Assembly (NCBI GenBank): GCA_963699175.1
Contig: OY969418.1
Location: 5,580,001 to 5,644,000, forward strand
Origin: JACPYM01 sp963699175
GTDB lineage: Bacteria; Acidobacteriota; Blastocatellia; RBC074
Reading direction: 5' to 3'
Length of the DNA: 64,000 bases
In this document: piece after piece, positions 42,214-51,371 of the stretch
Layout: each line of letters begins with the position of its first letter
How positions within the stretch are numbered: position 1 is the stretch's first letter
Notes under the pieces: model-generated
Databases searched by the model: none
Seen by the model: only the letters and a program-made list of their open reading frames with translations
Told to the model about the DNA's origin: nothing
Program-made: the position numbers and the translations under genes

Positions 42214-43350
42214 TCAATCCTTCAACAATTCAAGAATGCGTTGTGCCGCGCGTTGCGAAGCATTGGCTTCACCCAGTTTGACGCGCACTTCAGCTAAATC
42301 CGCGCGCTGCTGTTTCAAACGAGCTTCGTCTTCAAGCAATAAACTGATCTCGTGCGCCAACCGTTCGCCAGTCAATTCACCCTGCAACAACTCCGGCGCA
42401 ATCTGCCGCCCGGCAATCAGGTTCGGCATGCCGACAAAGGGCACGTTGATCATCGGGTGAAAGATGCGCCAATTCAGTTGTGATGCGCGGTAGACGATGA
42501 TGAGTGGTGTGCCGATGAGCGCCGTCTCAAGCGTCGCTGTGCCGCTTGCCACCACCGCCAGATCAGCCGCTGCCAGTGCATTATACGTGTCGTGTTCGAT
42601 CAACTTGATCGCTTCGCTCGCAGCCGCCTCTGTGCGCGCAAACGTGCGCGCCAGTGGCAAAATGAATTGCCAGTGTGGTCGCGCTTGCTTGAGTCTGTTA
42701 GCCGCATCGAGCAACGGTGGCAGGATGTGTTTCAGTTCCGAATGACGGCTGCCGGGCAGCAGGGCGATGATGGGCTGGGTTGGGTCGAGTTGATGTTGTG
42801 CGCAAAACTCCGCGCGCGTAGCGGTCACGCGTACACTATCGAGCAAAGGATGGCCGACGTAATCCACTTCGACGCCGTGTCGTTCGTAATAGTTCTTTTC
42901 AAACGGCAGGATGACGAGCATCCGTTCAACATCGCGTTTGATCGAATGAATGCGGTAACTGCGCCAAGCCCAGATTTGCGGGCTGATGTAGTAAACGACG
43001 CGGTGGCCGTCGCGTTTGAGCTGTTTGGCCAAGCGCAGATTGAACTCCGGCCAGTCAATCAGAATCACCAGATCGGGCTTATGAGTGTTGGCGGCGGCGC
43101 GCAAACGGCGAAAGACGCGCAGGAATTTGGGCAGGGCGCGAGCCACTTCAAGTGCGCCCATAATTGCCACCTCGCGCGCATCCACCAGCGTTTCCACGCC
43201 CGCCGCGCGCATCTCGTCGCCGCCCGCGCCAAAGCAATGCCAATCGCTTTCCGGTTGCAGCGCGCGCAAGGCGTTGATCAGCTTCGCGCCGTGCTTATCG
43301 CCGGACGCCTCGCCCGCCACGATCATCAAACGGATTGCGGATTGGCCCAT
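42214..43350 (-). CDS. lpxB: Lipid-A-disaccharide synthase
   Basis: Joins UDP-2,3-diacylglucosamine and lipid X to the lipid A disaccharide at the inner face of the inner membrane. Signatures: LMIVAGEASGDKHGA, AIMGALEVARALPK, VVYYISPQIWAWR, VDYVGHPLLDSV, LLPGSRHSEL and VASGTATLETALIGTP. 378 residues is normal. It follows the GDT1-like gene by 5 bases and the acyltransferase before that; together they suggest a lipid A operon. Presence of lpxB supports an LPS-containing outer membrane. Confidence 0.96.
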   Translation of the reverse strand: MGQSAIRLMIVAGEASGDKHGAKLINALRALQPESDWHCFGAGGDEMRAAGVETLVDAREVAIMGALEVARALPKFLRVFRRLRAAANTHKPDLVILIDWPEFNLRLAKQLKRDGHRVVYYISPQIWAWRSYRIHSIKRDVERMLVILPFEKNYYERHGVEVDYVGHPLLDSVRVTATRAEFCAQHQLDPTQPIIALLPGSRHSELKHILPPLLDAANRLKQARPHWQFILPLARTFARTEAAASEAIKLIEHDTYNALAAADLAVVASGTATLETALIGTPLIIVYRASQLNWRIFHPMINVPFVGMPNLIAGRQIAPELLQGELTGERLAHEISLLLEDEARLKQQRADLAEVRVKLGEANASQRAAQRILELLKD

Positions 43351-43355
43351 CAGCT

Positions 43356-43628
43356 TTACATTTTGCCCCAGAGCATCAAGACGCCAATGGCAATAAAGGC
43401 AACGGCAGCGGCTTTGTGCAGATATTCAGCGTTGATGTAATTGGCCAGCACGCTGCCCAGCGCCACGCCGATCAGCGAGACAGCAGTCAGCGCGAGCGAC
43501 GCGCCCAAAAAAACGGCCAGCGGTTGGCGGGTCTGCGCCGCCAGCGTGATCGCAGCAAGCTGCGTTTTGTCGCCCATCTCCGCCAGAAATATCATCCCAA
43601 AGGTTGTCAGCAAAACTTTCAGATTCAT
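43356..43628 (-). CDS. GDT1/TMEM165-type half transporter
   Basis: A 90-residue membrane protein with three hydrophobic helices. The family signature EMGDKTQLAAITLA lies in the first helix. Eukaryotic members have two such units and move Mn2+ or Ca2+ against H+; bacterial short forms have one and may pair. It sits between the acyltransferase (8 bases) and lpxB (5 bases), so it is cotranscribed with lipid A genes. A role in supplying or exporting cations for the envelope is inference. Confidence 0.88.
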   Translation of the reverse strand: MNLKVLLTTFGMIFLAEMGDKTQLAAITLAAQTRQPLAVFLGASLALTAVSLIGVALGSVLANYINAEYLHKAAAVAFIAIGVLMLWGKM

Positions 43629-43636
43629 AGCGATTC

Positions 43637-44608
43637 TCAGTACAACTCATGCTCGCCCGCCGGTCGCGTGCGCCAGCGGCGGTGAATCCAGAGCCATTGA
43701 TCGGGGTGGCGGCGAATCACGTCTTCGAGCGCCTTGGTGTAACGCGCCGTGTTGGCTTGCACGTCCTCTTTCTGATTGCCAGTGTTGATTGTCTCAAGCG
43801 GCTTTTCAAAATGCAGGCGATGAATGCACGCCTTTTCGTCCCAGATCAGATAGCCCGGCAACACGACTGCGCCCGTGCGAACTGCCAGCGTCGCCACGCC
43901 CGCCGTCGTGCAAGCGGGCACGCCGAAGAAATCGCAAAACACACCCTCTTCACGCGTCGCGTTCAAATCGGCCAGGATGCCCACCACGCCGCCTGTTTTT
44001 AGCGTTTTCAACACCTCGCGCACCGAGCCTTTCTTGTCAATACTGCGATTACCGAAGCGCGCGCGGCGGCTTTCGGCCAGTCGTTCGACCAGCGGGTTAT
44101 CCACACTGCGCTTCAGGAAGGCCATCGGATAGCCGTAGATCGAATGCGCGTAGACCGACAGTTCCCATGCGCCGATGTGGCCGGTCAACAGGATCACGCC
44201 GCGCCCTCGTGCCACGGCATCGAGATAATTTTGCAGCCCTTCGTAAGCGACGATCTGTGCGATGTCCGCGCGCTTCAACTTGTGAAACTGGCTGACTTCG
44301 CCAAGCAGCCGCCCCAGGTTGCGGAAGACGCCGCGCTTGATGTCCGCCCGGCTTTGCTCGTTAAGTTCTGGGAGTGCCAGCCGCAAATTAGCTTCCGCAT
44401 GACGGCGTAGGTGAGGCAAGATCAGATGCGCGAGTGCGCCGACCACCTGCCCAATTTTGAGAGCAACTGCGCGCGGCAAAGCCCCCAGCGCGTGCAGAAT
44501 CACCCAAGCCACGGCGTATTCGGTGTAGGTGCGTAAAACACTGCGCTGCTTAGTTGAGGAGGTTGTGTTGTGGATGACTTCTTGATACAAGCTTGGCGAA
44601 GCTAGCAC
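43637..44608 (-). CDS. LpxL/HtrB-family lipid A acyltransferase
   Basis: About 323 residues. A membrane helix near residues 28-60 (YAVAWVILHALGALP) anchors it. The catalytic HxxxxE is in TGHIGAWELS; other blocks are GRGVILLTG, YPMAFLKRSVDN, GVVGILADLNATREEGVFCDFFG and the C-terminal HPDQWLWIHRRWRTRP. It adds a secondary acyl chain to lipid A. The GTG at 44608 is the only start before the conserved part apart from weaker internal options; no clear ribosome site was seen. Confidence 0.92.
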   Translation of the reverse strand: MLASPSLYQEVIHNTTSSTKQRSVLRTYTEYAVAWVILHALGALPRAVALKIGQVVGALAHLILPHLRRHAEANLRLALPELNEQSRADIKRGVFRNLGRLLGEVSQFHKLKRADIAQIVAYEGLQNYLDAVARGRGVILLTGHIGAWELSVYAHSIYGYPMAFLKRSVDNPLVERLAESRRARFGNRSIDKKGSVREVLKTLKTGGVVGILADLNATREEGVFCDFFGVPACTTAGVATLAVRTGAVVLPGYLIWDEKACIHRLHFEKPLETINTGNQKEDVQANTARYTKALEDVIRRHPDQWLWIHRRWRTRPAGEHELY

Positions 44609-44656
44609 GCCCGTAAAGAGGCTGTCAATTTACATATCGAAGGTGCATTGATCGGA

Positions 44657-45310
44657 ATGGATAATCATATTCACGCAGTTATTTGGGATTTGGATGGGAC
44701 GTTGATTGACTCGGTCGCCTATCATTGGGAAGCTTGGCGCGCGGTGATGGAGGCCGAAAATTTTGCCTACACGCACGAGCAGTTCGTCGCCGACTTCGGC
44801 AAGCGCAACGACGAAATCCTGCGCGCGCGGTTCCGCGCCGACTTGCCGGACGCAGAAGTCGCGCGCATCGCCCTAGCAAAGGAAGGGCGTTATCGCCGCT
44901 TGGTGCGCACGCAAGGACTGGAATTATTGCCGGGCTGCGCTTTTTGGTTGGCGCAGTTGCAAACTGCTGGCTGGAAGCAGGCGCTCGGCACGTCTGCGCC
45001 GCGCGGCAATATTGAGGCGGTCTTTGACGCGTTGGAGATTGCCCAATACTTCGACGCTGTGATGTCCTCTGAGCAGGTCAAACAGGGTAAACCCGCGCCG
45101 GATGTCTTTCTAGCCGCAGCGGAACGATTGGGTGTATTGCCGGAGAACTGCCTCGTGATTGAAGACGCGCCCGCTGGAATTGAAGCTGCGCAGCGCGCCG
45201 GGATGAAGGCCGTTGGGGTGTTGACGACGCATTCTGATTTAGTGGCGGACTGGGTATTTAAGTCGGTAGCTGAACTGCCACCTAACTTCTTTACGCAGTT
45301 CGCCTTTTAG
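44657..45310 (+). CDS. HAD-family hydrolase (beta-phosphoglucomutase-like)
   Basis: About 217 residues. HAD motif I is VIWDLDGTLIDS with the nucleophile and acid/base Asp, motif II LGTSAPRGN, motif III Lys in KQGKPAPDVFL, motif IV VIEDAPAGIEAA. The cap helix domain lies between motifs I and II. The substrate could be a sugar phosphate or phosphoglycolate. Start is uncertain: ATG 44657 is given, and a TTG at 44648 has AAGGT upstream. It is divergent from the lpxL-like gene. Confidence 0.9.
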   Translation: MDNHIHAVIWDLDGTLIDSVAYHWEAWRAVMEAENFAYTHEQFVADFGKRNDEILRARFRADLPDAEVARIALAKEGRYRRLVRTQGLELLPGCAFWLAQLQTAGWKQALGTSAPRGNIEAVFDALEIAQYFDAVMSSEQVKQGKPAPDVFLAAAERLGVLPENCLVIEDAPAGIEAAQRAGMKAVGVLTTHSDLVADWVFKSVAELPPNFFTQFAF

Positions 45311-45361
45311 TTTTTTATTCAGCAGGTTGTTAATAATCGCGCCGGGGTAGCGTTTTGCCAG

Positions 45362-45967
45362 ATGAATGAAGAATTACAAGCCAAACAGGAGGGCGAAGTG
45401 AGAGCAAGTGCTACACATTTGCGGGCGATTCCCGGCACCGCGCCACCCGCGCGCGCTACGTTGGAGAGCCTCTTCCGCGAACATTACGACCGTGTCTTTC
45501 GCACGGCCTATCGCGTAACGGGGAGCGTCGTAGATGCCGAAGATGTTTTACAAACGATCTTTTTACGACTGGCGCGGCGCGGCGACGAGTTGAACTTGGA
45601 ACCGAATCCGGCCAGCTATCTGCATCGGGCGGCGATCAACGCGGCGCTCGATCTGTTGCGGCAACGTGGGCGCAGCGGCGCAGTTGCTTTGGACGATGTC
45701 GCGCCGGAATTGTTGCCGAGCGGGCAGGCCAATCCTGAAACCTTGCAGAAAGACCGCGAACTGCGCCGTGTCGTGCAGCGCGCGGTCGGCAAGCTGGGCG
45801 ACAACCAAGCCGAGATGTTTGTGCTGCGTTACTTCGAGGGCTACGACAATCAGGAGATCTCCAAATTGATGGGTACCTCGCCGATGGTCGTAGCAGTGCT
45901 GCTCCACCGCGCGCGCGCACGGGTCAAGCAGGCAGTTGGGGAATACTTGGAAGGGGGAAAATCCTAA
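45362..45967 (+). CDS. ECF RNA polymerase sigma factor (RpoE-like)
   Basis: 201 residues. Region 2: SLFREHYDRVFRTAYRVTGS then AEDVLQTIFLRLARR; region 4: MFVLRYFEGYDNQEISKLMG. A 20-residue N-terminal tail precedes it. The stop overlaps the next gene (TAATG), whose product has a zinc-finger and FecR domain, so they form a sigma/anti-sigma pair. It is the first gene of an apparent nine-gene run to 55165. Confidence 0.93.
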   Translation: MNEELQAKQEGEVRASATHLRAIPGTAPPARATLESLFREHYDRVFRTAYRVTGSVVDAEDVLQTIFLRLARRGDELNLEPNPASYLHRAAINAALDLLRQRGRSGAVALDDVAPELLPSGQANPETLQKDRELRRVVQRAVGKLGDNQAEMFVLRYFEGYDNQEISKLMGTSPMVVAVLLHRARARVKQAVGEYLEGGKS

Positions 45968-48645
45968 TGAACAACCGAAAGCTGAACGAACTTTTTGATG
46001 ACGTGACGGCGGGCATCCGCAACGAGAAACTGGATGACACGACGGTCAAGGCAACGGGCGACCGCGTTTGGACGCGGCTCGGCAACGAGCAGGCGGCGGC
46101 GCAAGCGGGCATCGTGACGGTCGAACACCTGCGCGGCTGCGACGATTTTCAGGCGCTGATCCCGGCTTACCTGGGCGGCTACCTGACGAGCGCGCGCACA
46201 ATGTTGTTGGAAGACCACACGCGTGAGTGCGTGCCTTGCCGCAAGGCGCTGAAGGAATCACGTCACGGTTACGCCGCGCAGAAAACTGAGCGCGAGGTGG
46301 TGAAGACCAAAGCCTCGTGGTTCCAAATGCCGGCCATGCGCTTGGCGCTGGCGGCGGTGCTGGTCGTCGGCTTCGGCCTCTTCGCGTGGCCGGTTGTGTC
46401 GCAGTTTATGCGCTCGGTCGGCACGCTGACGGCGATTGTCGAAGCAGCGAGCGGCAACGTCTATCGCGTGGCTGAGAACAAGACGCAGGCGCTCAAGTCG
46501 GGCGAGCGGTTGACGAAAGGCGAGCGGTTGCGCACGGCGAAAGACGCGGGCGCGGTGGTGAAATTGAGCGACGGCTCGATCATCGAAACGCGCGAGCGTT
46601 CGGAATTTTCGGTCAACCAGACCGGCGACGGCATCACAATCAACTTGGAGCGCGGCAACATCATTGTGCAGGCTGCCAAACAGGGCAGCAAGCGTTTGTA
46701 CGTCGCCACGCCAGACAGTTTAGTGTCGGTGACCGGCACGATCTTCTCGGTCAACAGCGGAACCAAAGGCTCGCGCGTCTCGGTCGTCGAAGGCGAAGTG
46801 CAAGTCAATCGCGCGGGTGAAAAGCGCGTGCTGAAGCCCGGCGAACAGCTTGCGACGCACACGAGCATCGCTCCTGTGTCGGTCAAGGACGAGGTCGCTT
46901 GGAGCCGCGATGCCGTGCGCTATCGCCAAATCCTGGACACGGTCAAGCGCGACATAGATGCAAAAGTGGCTATGCCGGGCAACCGCTATTCGACACGCCT
47001 GCTTGACCTGATGCCCGCGGACACGGTCTTTTACGCAGCGATTCCGAATCTGAGCCAGACTTTGGCACAAGCCAATAGCATTTTGCAGGAGAACATCCAG
47101 ACCAACCCTGAGTTACGCGAATGGTACGAGAAGGAGCAGTCTTCGCGTAAGGGCGCAAGGGGCAAAGGCTTTGATGAAGTGCTGAGCAAGGTCACCGAGT
47201 TCGGCCAATTCATCGGACAAGAGATTGCTATTGGTGCGGAAAAAGACGGCGTGCTGGCGCTGGCCGATCTGAGCAATCCAACTGGCTTCCGCGCTTATCT
47301 GGAAGGGCAGTTGGCGAATTTCAGCGGCGAGAGCAAGCATAAGCTCAACGTCGTGATCGTTGATGACCCGCTTGCTTCGACGCTGTCGAGCAAGCAACGC
47401 AGCAAAGACGGCGACAAGTCGGATAATCTGTTGGTCTGGATCAACAACGACGTGTTGGCCGCTTCGACCGAGTTGGCTACGTTGCAGAGTGTGGCCGCGT
47501 CGTTGAAGAGCGATACGGCGAGCCGCTTCAACGCGTCGGCCTTTCACGCGCGCTTGGCCGATGTTTACCGCGAAGGTGCGGGCTTAGTGATCGGCGCTGA
47601 TCTGGAAAGATTGATCAACCGTTCGCTGGCGGAAGAGAAGCATGGCGAGAAAGACGCAGCCGTGCTGAATCAACTCGGCGTGACGCGCCTGAAGCACTTC
47701 ATCGCGGAGATGAAAGACCTGAACGGCCAGCCGCAGAACCGCGCGGTCGTGACCTACGAACCGGCGCAACACGGCTTGGCTTCATGGCTCTCACAACCGG
47801 GGCCGATGGGTGCGCTGCAATTCATCTCGCCGGACGCCAATGCAGTCGGCTCGTTCGTTGTGCAGAATCCGACGGCGCTCTATGACGACTTGATGAACAT
47901 GCTCAAGACTGCCGACCCGAAGGATTGGCAGGAGTTCAGCGATCTGCAAACGCAACACGGCGTCAGCCTGCGCGAAGATTTCGCGGCCAAGCTGGGTGGT
48001 GAGTTTGCCGTTGCCATAGATGGCCCGATCATCCCGACGCCTTCGTGGAAAGTTGTGGTCGAGGTCAACAACCCCGAAGGCTTGCAGCAGAACATCGAGC
48101 ATGTCGTGGCGGAGTTGAACAAAGAGATAGCCCAGAAAGGCGAAGCAACGCAACTCGTGTGGGATAACTCGCAGAGCGGCGACCGGACGTTCTATCGTCT
48201 GAAACCGACGACCGGGATTGGCGAAGTCAACTACACTTACGCTTACGGCTACTTGATCGCCGCAGCCAGCAAGGCGCTGGTTGAGAACGCGCTCAAGTAC
48301 CGCGAGTCGGGCTACACGCTGCCGCAGTCGGCGAAGTTCAAAGCCGCGCTGCCTGCCGACAAACAAGCCAACTTCTCGGCGATGGTCTATTACAACATCG
48401 CACCAATCGTTGCGCCGCTGGCCAAAAAGATGGGTGCGGTGAACGGCGCACCCGAAGAGGGCCGGAACGTGTTGAAACACTTGGCCACTGGCAAAGCAGG
48501 TCTGGCTTATGTCTACGCGCTGGGCGACCGAATGATCCTGTCGCTCAACACTGAAGACGGCCCGGTCGCGCTGACGCCGTCGAGCTTGCTCGGCGGGCCA
48601 GGCGGCTTCGGGTTGCGGCAGATCTTCAAGGAGGCGGGCCACTAG
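45967..48645 (+). CDS. FecR-domain transmembrane anti-sigma-like protein
   Basis: 892 residues. The N-terminal part carries a zinc-finger-like block (LEDHTRECVPCRKALKES, His-Cys-Cys), a transmembrane helix near residues 120-140 (LALAAVLVVGFGLFAWPVV), then a FecR domain (LKSGERLTKGERLRT, VKLSDGSIIETRERS, YVATPDSLVSVTGTIFSV, VVEGEVQVNRAG). The remaining 550 residues are a periplasmic region resembling DUF3352-like proteins (MPADTVFYAAIPNLSQTL, GVLALADLSNPTGF, LVVIGADLERL-like). This large periplasmic part may sense an envelope ligand. It starts 1 base inside the sigma gene stop. Confidence 0.88.
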   Translation: MNNRKLNELFDDVTAGIRNEKLDDTTVKATGDRVWTRLGNEQAAAQAGIVTVEHLRGCDDFQALIPAYLGGYLTSARTMLLEDHTRECVPCRKALKESRHGYAAQKTEREVVKTKASWFQMPAMRLALAAVLVVGFGLFAWPVVSQFMRSVGTLTAIVEAASGNVYRVAENKTQALKSGERLTKGERLRTAKDAGAVVKLSDGSIIETRERSEFSVNQTGDGITINLERGNIIVQAAKQGSKRLYVATPDSLVSVTGTIFSVNSGTKGSRVSVVEGEVQVNRAGEKRVLKPGEQLATHTSIAPVSVKDEVAWSRDAVRYRQILDTVKRDIDAKVAMPGNRYSTRLLDLMPADTVFYAAIPNLSQTLAQANSILQENIQTNPELREWYEKEQSSRKGARGKGFDEVLSKVTEFGQFIGQEIAIGAEKDGVLALADLSNPTGFRAYLEGQLANFSGESKHKLNVVIVDDPLASTLSSKQRSKDGDKSDNLLVWINNDVLAASTELATLQSVAASLKSDTASRFNASAFHARLADVYREGAGLVIGADLERLINRSLAEEKHGEKDAAVLNQLGVTRLKHFIAEMKDLNGQPQNRAVVTYEPAQHGLASWLSQPGPMGALQFISPDANAVGSFVVQNPTALYDDLMNMLKTADPKDWQEFSDLQTQHGVSLREDFAAKLGGEFAVAIDGPIIPTPSWKVVVEVNNPEGLQQNIEHVVAELNKEIAQKGEATQLVWDNSQSGDRTFYRLKPTTGIGEVNYTYAYGYLIAAASKALVENALKYRESGYTLPQSAKFKAALPADKQANFSAMVYYNIAPIVAPLAKKMGAVNGAPEEGRNVLKHLATGKAGLAYVYALGDRMILSLNTEDGPVALTPSSLLGGPGGFGLRQIFKEAGH

Positions 48646-48667
48646 AAACGGCAAGCGGGAAAATCAT

Positions 48668-48722
48668 AAACAGGATTGACAGGTTGAGACGCGCTTTGCG
48701 TTTCAACCTGTCAATCCTGTTT
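48668..48722. repeat. Inverted repeat D between fecR and the next gene
   Basis: Perfect 20-bp arms 48668-48687 and 48703-48722 with four further pairs inside. It follows the FecR-protein stop by 22 bases and precedes the next ATG by 30. No strong U-run is present; it may be a processing or attenuation hairpin within the operon. Confidence 0.8.
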
Positions 48723-48752
48723 AGTGCGTTTATACAGGACAAGAGGTTGGCA

Positions 48753-49247
48753 ATGTTTCGCAATGACGAAAAGCACTTGAAGAAAGTCGCGCTGAGCTTG
48801 CTCTGCTTGTTTCTGTTGTGGGTGATGCTGCAAGACAACCGCGTTGGGCAGGAAGCCACACCTACTGCAAATAATCCTGCCGAGACTACTCCGCATACTT
48901 TACCCAAAACAAACAAAACTCTGTCCATCGCTATGCCAGGCAAAATGCGGCGAACTTTGCGTGAATTCGTGCAAGGTCGCGCAGTGGCCGATATGTGGAG
49001 CCATCAGGTTTGGATCAGTCCTTGTCGTTGGAGCCAGCGCAAAACGCTGCGCGCCAATTCGGAAGAGGATTCGCATCAGATCTTCAGGTGTAGCGGTGTG
49101 AAGGTGGAGATTGTGAATGAAGAGTTGCGCGTTAATGAAAAAAGCTATGGCAAGCTGGACAAGGGGGTGGATGTTTGGGTCGGGAATGATAAGGTTTTTA
49201 TAGGTGACAAAGAGGTGCAACCGCTCGCACAAATCGTGCAGAATTGA
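48753..49247 (+). CDS. Small single-pass protein of unknown function
   Basis: 164 residues. ATG 48753 follows AGAGG by 6 bases; an open frame upstream runs through the palindrome and is not used. A hydrophobic segment (VALSLLCLFLLWVMLQ, residues about 13-28) anchors it, then a Thr/Asn/Pro linker. The C-terminal 50 residues (VKVEIVNEELRVNEKSYGKL, then VWVGNDKVFIGDKEVQPL) look like short beta strands and resemble linker parts of neighbouring DUF4097-type proteins. I do not recognise a family. The position inside the sigma/FecR cluster suggests an envelope role. Confidence 0.7.
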   Translation: MFRNDEKHLKKVALSLLCLFLLWVMLQDNRVGQEATPTANNPAETTPHTLPKTNKTLSIAMPGKMRRTLREFVQGRAVADMWSHQVWISPCRWSQRKTLRANSEEDSHQIFRCSGVKVEIVNEELRVNEKSYGKLDKGVDVWVGNDKVFIGDKEVQPLAQIVQN

Positions 49248-49291
49248 GGCGACGAAGTGTCGCAAAATTTCGAGAAGTTTTTCCAACACAA

Positions 49292-49327
49292 CGCCAATCG
49301 GCGGGAACTTCAAACCGCCGATTGGCG
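49292..49327. other. Hairpin before the DUF4097 lipoprotein gene
   Basis: Perfect 13-bp stem, 49292-49304 with 49315-49327, 10-base loop, no U-run. It lies in the gap between two genes of the same direction. Confidence 0.6.
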
Positions 49328-49409
49328 TAGGTGTTTGGGCACACGACAACGCGAAAAAAGCCTGATTTGGCAGGCTTCCCAACGCATTAAAGTAAAGGAG
49401 TCGAAGCTA

Positions 49410-50408
49410 ATGGACAGCAAGAAAAGATTGCAATTGATGGCTGTAATAACCGGGGTGAGTTTACTGTGGCTGAGCGGTTGTCACGCCAATCGCAAACCGC
49501 ACTCGGAGGCTGCGGTAGTCAAAGCAGCCGACCACACTGCGACTGAAGTTAAAACGGCGCAGCAGGTAGAGAAAAATACCAACGAGATTGATCTCCCCAT
49601 CAAGCAGGAAGTGCGTCAGAGCTTCAAGCTCGCCCCCAACGCTACGGTGAGCATTGCTAACATTAACGGCTTGTTGGAAGTCGAAACCACAGACAGCGAC
49701 ACGGCTGAGATCTACATTGTGCGCTCAGTGCGCCAACAGGATGATTTCAACGACCGCGACTTGATGATCGAAACGCAGAGCGGCGAGTTACGCATTGCGC
49801 GTTCGATGAGCCAACAGAACGATTCCAACAACCGCGACTCGATGGGCGAAAAACAGAGTGACAAGTTGCGCATTCGCGTCCTGCAACAACGCAAACGCAG
49901 CTTCTGGTCAATGCTGACGCCGCGCAGTGACGAACGCCAGCGCGCCTATTTGAAACTGCCGCGTCAGGTTCATCTTTATACCAACGGCGTGAACGGCCCT
50001 ACGCGTATCGGTGAGATTGGTGGGCGCGTCGAGGTCGGTGGCGCCAACGGCCCGGTCACGGTGGCGCGAGCGACCGGCGGCACCGAAATCCACGGCGTCA
50101 ACGGCAAGGTCGAGGTCACGCTGGCGCAACTCACCCAAGGCGTGCAAGTCAACGGCGTCAACGGTAACATTGATTTGCGTTTCGCTGGCGCGGTGAATGC
50201 TGATATCGAAGTGCGCGGCGTCAATGGCAACATCAATCCCGAATTGCCCAACATGACGGTAATGAACAAGAAGTACGGGCGGCTGGAAGCGCGTGTCGGC
50301 AGTGGCGGCGCGCCCATTGAAGTGCGCGGCGTCAATGGCAACATCAATCTGCTCCCGGCTCTGACGGCCAAGTCAGTTGTAACCGCCACGAAAACTGAAT
50401 CGAGATAG
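49410..50408 (+). CDS. DUF4097-type lipoprotein with NGVNGN repeats
   Basis: 332 residues. AAGGAG is 9 bases before ATG 49410. The lipobox LLWLSGC gives a lipidated Cys at about residue 24. After a linker, the domain is a repeating beta structure with GVNG turns: NGVNGPTRIGEIGGRVEV, NGVNGNIDL, RGVNGNINPEL, RGVNGNINLL. DUF4097 proteins often accompany sigma factors and ABC exporters, consistent with the surrounding genes. Probably anchored to the periplasmic side of a membrane. Confidence 0.85.
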   Translation: MDSKKRLQLMAVITGVSLLWLSGCHANRKPHSEAAVVKAADHTATEVKTAQQVEKNTNEIDLPIKQEVRQSFKLAPNATVSIANINGLLEVETTDSDTAEIYIVRSVRQQDDFNDRDLMIETQSGELRIARSMSQQNDSNNRDSMGEKQSDKLRIRVLQQRKRSFWSMLTPRSDERQRAYLKLPRQVHLYTNGVNGPTRIGEIGGRVEVGGANGPVTVARATGGTEIHGVNGKVEVTLAQLTQGVQVNGVNGNIDLRFAGAVNADIEVRGVNGNINPELPNMTVMNKKYGRLEARVGSGGAPIEVRGVNGNINLLPALTAKSVVTATKTESR

Positions 50409-50449
50409 CAGACACCAACCTGAGACCTTTCGCACGAGTAAAGACCGTT

Positions 50450-51361
50450 ATGAATTCTGTCATCGAACTCGACCAGTTGCGTGTAGATTTGGGCAAGCGC
50501 ACGATTCTGCACGACCTGCAAATTTCGCTGCACGGGCGCTGCATCGGACTGCTTGGCCCGAACGGTGCGGGCAAGACTACGCTGATTCACACGCTGCTCG
50601 GTTTTTATGAGGCCAAATCGGGCACGGCACGTCTGCTCGGCCACGACATTCGCACACACGCCAAACAGGTGCGCGCCGTGATCGGTTATATGCCCGAGCG
50701 CGATTCATTCATCGCCAATCTGACTTGCGTGCATTTCGTGCGATTGATGGCCGAGCTTTCGGGCTTGCCACACGAAGCCGCGCTCGAACGCGCGCACGAG
50801 GCGTTGTTTTACGTTGGCTTGGGCGAAGCGCGTTACCGTGAATTGGGCGGCTACTCACTGGGCATGAAGCAGCTCGCCAAACTGGCGCAAGCCATCGTGC
50901 ACGGGCCTCGCTTACTCTTTCTCGACGAGCCGACGAATGGACTCGATCCGCCCGCCCGCAAACGCATGATCGAACTGATCCGTGAGATTCGTGATTCGGG
51001 CCAGGCGCACATCGTGCTCTCTTCTCATTTGCTGCGTGATGTGGAAGAGTGTTGCGACGAAATTCTGATCTTGAAGGACGGGCGCATCGCGGCGCATTGC
51101 GACCTGGAAGCCGAGCGCAAGGCCAATCGCAAGTTTATCGAAATGGAGACGCGCGGCGCGTTGGAAGGCTTCACGGCGGCGATTGCGGCGCGCGGTTGCG
51201 AATATGCGCAGAGCGGCGGCGAGCGCTTGAAGGTCGTGATGCAAGATAGCATGGAGATTCGTGATCTGTACGCGCTGGCGGCCAGCACCAACGTGCAGAT
51301 TCGCCGGTTGAATTACAAGCGCGATTCGCTCGAAGACATTTTCTTGAAGGCGATGGGTTGA
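50450..51361 (+). CDS. ABC exporter ATP-binding protein 1
   Basis: 303 residues. Walker A GPNGAGKTT, signature YSLGMKQ (in place of LSGGQ), Walker B LLFLDEPTNGLD and the switch His in SSHLL. The last 80 residues form an extra C-terminal domain as in drug or peptide exporters of the ABC-2 group. Its permease is probably the 52478 gene, with the VWFA gene between. Confidence 0.92.
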   Translation: MNSVIELDQLRVDLGKRTILHDLQISLHGRCIGLLGPNGAGKTTLIHTLLGFYEAKSGTARLLGHDIRTHAKQVRAVIGYMPERDSFIANLTCVHFVRLMAELSGLPHEAALERAHEALFYVGLGEARYRELGGYSLGMKQLAKLAQAIVHGPRLLFLDEPTNGLDPPARKRMIELIREIRDSGQAHIVLSSHLLRDVEECCDEILILKDGRIAAHCDLEAERKANRKFIEMETRGALEGFTAAIAARGCEYAQSGGERLKVVMQDSMEIRDLYALAASTNVQIRRLNYKRDSLEDIFLKAMG

Positions 51362-51371
51362 AGACGGCGTT

